Assembly (NCBI GenBank): GCA_020186115.1
Contig: WSYJ01000182.1
Coordinates: forward strand, 372,001 to 436,000
From: Histomonas meleagridis
Taxonomy: Eukaryota; Parabasalia; Tritrichomonadida; Dientamoebidae
Direction: 5' to 3'
DNA: 64,000 nt
This document shows positions 58,864 through 64,000 of this stretch, piece by piece. The notes beneath the pieces are model-generated. The model ran no database searches and had not been told where the DNA came from. It saw nothing but the letters and a program-made list of their open reading frames with translations. The number at the start of each line of letters is the position of its first letter. Position 1 is the stretch's first letter. Both the position numbers and the translations under genes were made by a program.

Positions 58864-60366
58864 TTAGATGTTTATTATCCGGTTGTCTTCCTCAAAATCA
58901 TTTGCAAATGGGTCTTCGTTAATACTATTTAAATTATAATCTTGGAAATCAGTGCTAATTTGTTTTCCATAATCTTCGTTTGATTCGCACTTGGTGTCAC
59001 TTATTTTTACATTTGTTTTATATTTACGAATTACATAAACAAAAATCGATATAAGAATAATTACTACTACTACAACACAAACAACAATTATTATTGTTAT
59101 TATTGTTAAAGAATTGTCTTCGATTGGTATTTCTTGATATTGAAAATTAGTGTAAAAATCTGAATAATATTCAAAATAAGATTTATACATAACTATTGTA
59201 TATTCATAATAAATAATTTGTGTTGTAGCATAAGTTTGAATCGAATTAATTATTGTAAATGTTCGTGTATTTGTAATAAACGAATTATTAATAGAAATTG
59301 ACGCCACAAATGACAAAGATAATGTTAATAAATATGAATGTGAATATGTTGTTATTAAATTATATATTTCTGGAAATGTATTTGACTTAGTGAATGTATT
59401 TGATTTTGTAAATGTATTTGACTCAGTGAATACATTTGATTTGGTAAAAGTATTTGACTTTGTGAATGTATTTGACTTTGTGAATGTATTTGATTTTGTA
59501 AATGTATTTGATTTTGTAAATGTATTTGATTTGGTAAATGTGTTTGATTCGGTGAATGATTTTGTCGCAAATGATGGTATTTTATATGTTTTTATTTCCA
59601 TTGCATTATCGTATATATCAATTATTGCAACATGAAAATACATTTCGCTTACGATATGTTCCGTTTTTAATTCGACGTAATTATTCGTCGTTTCATATAG
59701 TGATTCTGCTTCATCGCATTCCATTTTATTATCAATTACGTATTTATATTTTTGAATCCCAGTAACTTCAACATTTACTTGATTTGATTCAGATATTGTG
59801 TTTCCTTCGTATGCTACAACTTTATAATAATATTCAGTTACATCATCATTATTAATGTCAAATGAAAGTATATAATTATTTGGATCAACTGCAAAATTTG
59901 TAATCTGTGGTATCGTATTGGGTTGTGAATAATATAAATCCTCAAAATAATTTTCTGTTATCCTTTGTTTTAAATATAAAATCGTATTTGCAAGAAGTTT
60001 TCGTTCTATTTCTTCTGATTCACCATTTGAATGACCTGTTTGTATCATAGCTGTATTACCATATGTTGTAAGATAAAAATTATTTATACCAGATGCAACA
60101 GATGGAATTTCAAACCATATATCACCTAATGCTTCTTGATTTGTCGTATGCGTTTGTTTTGTTGAGTATTCTTCTCCTAACTCAACATCTAATTCCCATG
60201 GATGTTGAAGAAGTAATCCTTTTTTAGCTTGCGATATAGAATATGTATAAAATTCAGCATTTGTATTGCCATCAAAATAAACTGTTTCTTTAATGCCTAA
60301 CATATCTCTAATCACATTTAAACCTATAGGAGTGTAACTATACCCATTACTTTGAACGGACAACAA
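58864..60366 (-). CDS. 5'-truncated surface protein: DUF5057-like ectodomain, hexapeptide stalk, membrane anchor
   Basis: The open frame has 500 codons but no ATG near its start. A TGA precedes it, and the first Met is codon 22 (60303), so the true N-terminus with signal peptide is missing. Residues 20-150 (LGIKETVYFDGNT, then DIWFEIPSVASGINNFYLTT, then NTAMIQTGHSNGESEEIERK, LLANTILYLKQ) resemble the DUF5057-type domain found in trichomonad and bacterial surface proteins. A beta-rich fibronectin-like stretch follows, then eight or so NTFTKS repeats. A membrane helix (TIITIIIVVCVVVVVIILIS) and an acidic tail with NEDPFANDFEED close the protein. Stalk, helix and tail match the BspA-like gene at 30376, while the ectodomain is unrelated. 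I infer a broken or incompletely assembled adhesin gene. Confidence 0.7.
   Translation of the reverse strand: MLSVQSNGYSYTPIGLNVIRDMLGIKETVYFDGNTNAEFYTYSISQAKKGLLLQHPWELDVELGEEYSTKQTHTTNQEALGDIWFEIPSVASGINNFYLTTYGNTAMIQTGHSNGESEEIERKLLANTILYLKQRITENYFEDLYYSQPNTIPQITNFAVDPNNYILSFDINNDDVTEYYYKVVAYEGNTISESNQVNVEVTGIQKYKYVIDNKMECDEAESLYETTNNYVELKTEHIVSEMYFHVAIIDIYDNAMEIKTYKIPSFATKSFTESNTFTKSNTFTKSNTFTKSNTFTKSNTFTKSNTFTKSNVFTESNTFTKSNTFTKSNTFPEIYNLITTYSHSYLLTLSLSFVASISINNSFITNTRTFTIINSIQTYATTQIIYYEYTIVMYKSYFEYYSDFYTNFQYQEIPIEDNSLTIITIIIVVCVVVVVIILISIFVYVIRKYKTNVKISDTKCESNEDYGKQISTDFQDYNLNSINEDPFANDFEEDNRIINI
59386..59560 (-). repeat. 18-bp coding repeat of NTFTKS stalk
   Basis: Nearly perfect 18-base units encode SNTFTK(S). 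It is the same unit as in the stalk at 31030-31370 but without the alternating SQS form. Confidence 0.85.
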
Positions 60367-60569
60367 AAAAGATCACATCATAAAAAAAAGAAATCAAGTT
60401 CATATTGAATTCTAATCTTAAGGTATAGCTCACATTCAATGTTTGATCGCCATTTACTTGTGCGAAGGTGGTTCCCTCGAGTGATTTGAGAAAAATGCTT
60501 TGCAACATGAGGCTGAGCAATTGAGAATTATAGGGGTCTATAAGACTTAGTCTTTTGGAGTAGGCCCAT
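60348..60569 (-). pseudogene. Orphan coding-like fragment
   Basis: An open minus-strand stretch without ATG reads like protein (LWAYSKRLSLIDPYNSQLL, then LEGTTFAQVNGDQTLNVSY) and uses G+C-richer codons than its surroundings. It runs in another frame into the truncated surface-protein gene, so it may be that gene's displaced upstream part. No family is recognised. Confidence 0.35.
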
Positions 60570-60712
60570 AGATATTATTGTGATTTTTGAAAAAAAAAAA
60601 TTATCTAAGATCGTTGGTGGTACTTCAAAATACTATTAACAATATTCATTAAATTTATTAAATGTTTTGATAAGTTTTGCACCTTCAGTTCAATGGCGTT
60701 CCCTTTGATTAA

Positions 60713-60820
60713 CAGATTTTTGATGAGGCTCTCTCTGGTTGTACTATTCATGCTAATCGTCTCACAATTATGGAACGTGATGTTCAACTTGCACAACGAA
60801 TTCGAGGAGAACGTAATTAA
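60713..60820 (+). pseudogene. Histone H3 C-terminal fragment (divergent)
   Basis: The plus-strand frame reads IFDEALSGCTIHANRLTIM followed by ERDVQLAQRIRGERN and a TAA stop. This is the end of the histone-fold of H3 (canonical LCAIHAKRVTIM-x-KDIQLARRIRGER). An in-frame TAA lies just before it (60710-60712) and no upstream H3 sequence is present within the preceding 300 bases. The Arg-Arg in LARRIRG is Gln-Arg, and Lys of HAKR is Asn. It is a 3' fragment of an H3 or H3-variant gene. TTAACAG ends where the homology starts, which would also fit a 3' splice site, but I see no upstream exon. Confidence 0.7.
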
Positions 60821-61111
60821 TGTTAATATTCATATTAATATGAATATTAATATTAATTTTTATAAACATTTTTATTTGTTTAAACTTTAAAATTCTATTT
60901 ATAAATATTTTCATATCAAAAAATTAAGTGTTTGCATTAACGAAAAAATTTCAACAAATTAAATAAATTTAGTATTATAAATATATAAAAACAAATTTGA
61001 AAAGCATATAATGAGAATAATATAAAGAATCATTCTTATTTGTATAAATATAAATTATTATAAGATTCAACATATGTTAATATATGAAAAAAATAATTGA
61101 CTGATTTTTTA
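60821..61111. other. A+T-rich flank of array 5
   Basis: About 290 bases with stops in all frames between the H3 fragment and the end of the ankyrin gene; it probably carries the ankyrin gene's polyadenylation region. Confidence 0.5.
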
Positions 61112-64000
61112 TTAAAAGATTGTGCATTTTTTCGTGTATTCAGATATCAAACTAGCAGTTTCATAATGTGAATTCTTTGATGCAAGTGATAACGCTGTGT
61201 CAAATATTTAAAATAAATTCCAAATAATAATTTGAAATATTAAATAATTCATATAAATTTTAAGCCATAAAAATAAATATTTCTGGTACTCGTTTTGATT
61301 TTCTCTTGTCCAAGAAGCACTTCAACAATTTTCGAATAACCTTTACTTGAAGCTATCATAAGTGCTGTATAAAATAATTAGAACAAATTCCTAATATTAT
61401 TATGAAATTTCAAAATATCAAAATAAATATTAAGTAAAACGAGTAAATATTTTGGGCATTAATATTAATACCTCCATGTTCAAGAAGTAATTTAACTATT
61501 TCTGTATGGCCTTTATTAGAAATTATCATAAGTGCATTGTCAAATAATTTAAACAAATTCCGAATATTAATATGAAATATTATATTATTAAAATAAATTT
61601 TAAATAAAATAAATAAACATCTTTAGCATTAATATCAATTTCTTCATGTTGAAGAAGTAATTGAACGACTTCTATTGAACAATTGTCGCATGCATATATA
61701 AGTGATGTAATAAATAATTTAAATAATTTTCAAATGTTATTTTGAAATTTCATATTAATAAATATAACATTAAATAATATTTATAAATATTTTTAGCATT
61801 AACATCAACTCCCCTTTGGCTAAGAAGTAACCTAACAATTCCTATAAAATTTTTTCGAACTGCTAATATAAGTGCTGTCCATAATAATACAATTAAATTC
61901 CAATTTGTAAATTGGAACACCGAATTATTAAATAAAGCACGAGAAATTATAATTAAATATTTTTACTATTGATATTACCTGCTCCGTGTTCAAGAAGTAA
62001 TCTGACTACTTCGGTATGACCATTACATGAAGCCCAAATAATTGCTGTATCAAATAATTAAAATGATTTCCAAATAATATACTGAAATATAAAATCATTA
62101 TATCAAATTATAAAAAATTTAATTAAATATTACCTGGATTTACAATGATATCTTTTTGTGCAAGAAGTGCTCTAACTATTTCAGTGTGACCATTTTCTGA
62201 TGCTTTTATAAGTGCTGTATCAAATAATTCAAATCAATATCAAATATTTTTTTGATGTATCAAATTATTATTATAAATTTTGATACAAATAATTAAACAT
62301 TTTTAGCATTATAATCAATTCCTTGTTTCTCAAGAAGCAGTTTAGCAATTTCTGTACAACCTTTTGAAGCTGCTAATATAAGCGGTGTATTAAATATTTA
62401 AAATATATATCAAATATTATATTGAAACAATAAATTATTAAAATAAATCTTGAAACAAATATATAAATGTTTTTATTATTTATATCGATTCCTTCTTGTG
62501 CAAGAAGTATTCTTACTACTTCTAACTTATCATTTAAAGTTGCATAAGTAAGTGCTGAATTAAATAATTTTAATGTTTTCCAAATATTATTTTGATATAT
62601 CAAATTTTTAAAATAAACAATAAATTAACCAAAAAAATATTTTGAGCATTGATATCAACCCCTCCATATCCAATAAGTAATTTAACTATTTCTACGTTAC
62701 CTTTTTCAGATGCAAATATCAATGCTGTATCAAATAGTTTAAATAAATACCAAATATTATATTAAAACATCAGATTATTTTATTAAATTTTATATAAAAT
62801 AAATAAATATTTCTAACATTGATATCGATTCCCTTTTGTTCAAGAAGTATTTCAACGATTTCAATAAAATTCTTATCAGATGCTAATATAAGTGCTGTCC
62901 AAAACAATTTAATTAAACTCCATATATTATTATAAAATATTAAAACTTTAAACGAAATATTATATTAAATATATAAATACTTCTTATATTAATCTGAATA
63001 TCAGGATGTTCAAGAAGTAATTTAACAACTTCAGTGTGTCCATTAGATGATGCCCAAATCAATGGTGTATCAATAAATAAAAATAATTTCCAAATATTAT
63101 TTTGAAATAAAAAATTATATTATCGAATTTTATATTAAATAAAAAGATATTTTGAGCATTTACATCGATATATTTGTTTGCAAGAAACAATTTAACTAAT
63201 TCAATTTTATTATTTTTAGCTGCGTTTATAAGTGCTGTAAAAAATAATTTTATAAAATTCCAAATATTATTGCAAAATATTAAATTCTTATTATAAACAG
63301 AAAAATAAATTAACAAATATCTTCAGCATTTACTTGGAGATCTTCTCTTTGAAGAAGTAATTTTACCACATCTATATGATTATATGATAATGCTAATATA
63401 AGTGCTGAATTAAATAAATAAAATAATTTCTAAATATTATTTTAAAACTTTAAATTCTTAAATTAAATTTCAAATAAAATATATAAATATTTTGAACATT
63501 TATATCAATTCCTTCTTGTTCAAGAAGTAATTTAACTATTTCAGTATGACCATTACATGATGCCCAAGTCAATGCTGTATCAAATAATTAAAATAATTAT
63601 CAAATAATATTTTAAAATAAAAAATTGTTTCAATAAATTTTAAATCATCTGAAAAAATATTTCTCATATTAATATCAATTCCTTTTTGTTCGAGAAGTGT
63701 TTTAACTACTTCTAATTTGCCATTTCTTGCTGCATCCATAAGTGGTGTATTAATGAATTTAAATAATCTCCAAACGTTATTTAAAAACGTTAATACATTA
63801 CAATAAATAATGAATAAAATGATTAAACTTCTTGAGTATTAATATTGTTTAGAGTTTGTTCGAAAAATAATTTCATAACATTAATATGACTGCCTTGGCA
63901 TGCTAAAGCAAATGCTGAGTAAAATATTTTAATTAAATTCCATATATTATAATGAAACTTTAAATTAATATATTAAATTTCATATAATATAATGAAATAC
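61112..64000 (-). CDS. 3' part of a further ankyrin gene with spacer-interrupted repeats (partial)
   Basis: Seventeen ankyrin modules lie on the minus strand, and the gene's N-terminal part must be beyond 64000. The modules are diverged from each other but each keeps the pattern (T)AL..A...G..EIV.LLL.Q.GID.NA.(N/D). The last module, TALSLASKNSHYETASLIS followed by EYTKKCTIF, ends at TAA 61112-61114. It differs from the rest as a genuine C-terminal repeat would. Between modules there are stops in the frame of the preceding module in many copies (for example ATT TAA just after the module), so the array cannot be read through. The orderly end argues for a real gene rather than a decayed satellite. 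Confidence 0.7.
61112..64000 (-). repeat. Ankyrin module array 5: 17 modules at exact 170-bp period
   Basis: The T-A-L anchor (AGTGCTGTAT-like on the plus strand) starts at 61191, 61361, 61531 and so on every 170 bases to 63911, without a single length change. Seven spacers counted base by base are each 80 nt. Base identity among copies is moderate and best in the last 40 nt of the spacer (AATATTTGGAAATTATTT). 170 is not a multiple of three, so each module is in a different frame from its neighbours. Confidence 0.9.

Noticed and set aside
61112-64000. CRISPR array or centromeric satellite
   Set aside because: The regular unit is a diverged protein-coding ankyrin module with a spacer, not a short identical repeat with unique spacers. 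The 170-bp period resembles alpha satellite only by coincidence of length.

Overview
The window is nuclear DNA of a parabasalid protist, most likely Tritrichomonas foetus or a close relative. Genes are intron-poor, use ATG starts and sit very close to short upstream TCA-type elements. Intergenic DNA is extremely A+T-rich. The gene families are typical of trichomonads: DUF3447-ankyrin proteins, BspA-like LRR surface proteins with hexapeptide stalks, Rab, WASP and BEACH proteins. A class II fumarase fits the succinate-forming metabolism known for Tritrichomonas. The species call is inference.

Layout. 1-711: inverted copy of the start of an ankyrin gene, broken by one stop. 884-4492: TMEM151-like membrane protein, LRR protein, fumarase. 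5.8-8.6 kb: remnant of a surface-protein anchor, ribosomal protein S18, a 5'-truncated ankyrin gene and an ARF GTPase fragment. 9.3-10.6 kb: HSP70-like ATPase. 10.7-13.7 kb: gene-poor. 13.8-16.4 kb: ankyrin gene A. 18.7-21.0 kb: UBE2G-type E2 and a NEDD1-like WD40 protein. 21.2-23.3 kb: ankyrin gene B. 23.5-27.0 kb: MON2-like protein. 27.4-30.1 kb: ankyrin gene C, frameshifted. 30.4-32.8 kb: BspA-like surface protein. 33-43 kb: housekeeping block (zinc finger, PRPP synthetase-like, CLASP, Rab, CDC25-like, CHID1-like, LRR). 42.6-58.6 kb: BEACH protein, PIP-box protein, importin, coiled coil, WASP-like, SDR. 58.9-60.4 kb: second surface protein. 60.7 kb: histone H3 tail fragment. 61.1-64.0 kb: the 3' part of another ankyrin gene that runs off the window.

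The most unusual structure is shared by all five ankyrin loci that reach past the N-terminal domain. After a continuous DUF3447 plus ankyrin block, the C-terminal ankyrin repeats are encoded as about 43 separate 87-90 nt open modules. The modules are separated by stop-containing A+T-rich spacers whose lengths are almost always multiples of 20 nt (40, 60, 80, 100, 140). At 61-64 kb, 17 modules follow each other at exactly 170 bp. That rotates the reading frame at every module, so one continuous translation is impossible. Several arrays still end in a distinct last repeat with a proper stop codon. Removing each spacer except 12 nt would restore a regular 34-residue ankyrin repeat. This suggests one small, non-canonical intron per ankyrin repeat, or a reservoir of ankyrin cassettes. 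No standard parabasalid splice motifs are visible, so RNA evidence would decide.

Surface biology is the other theme. Two membrane proteins with unrelated ectodomains share a stalk, membrane segment and a DPF-containing acidic tail, and a third copy survives only as a relic. Gene fragments (ARF, H3, anchor tail, duplicated ankyrin start) show a genome that readily copies and breaks gene pieces.
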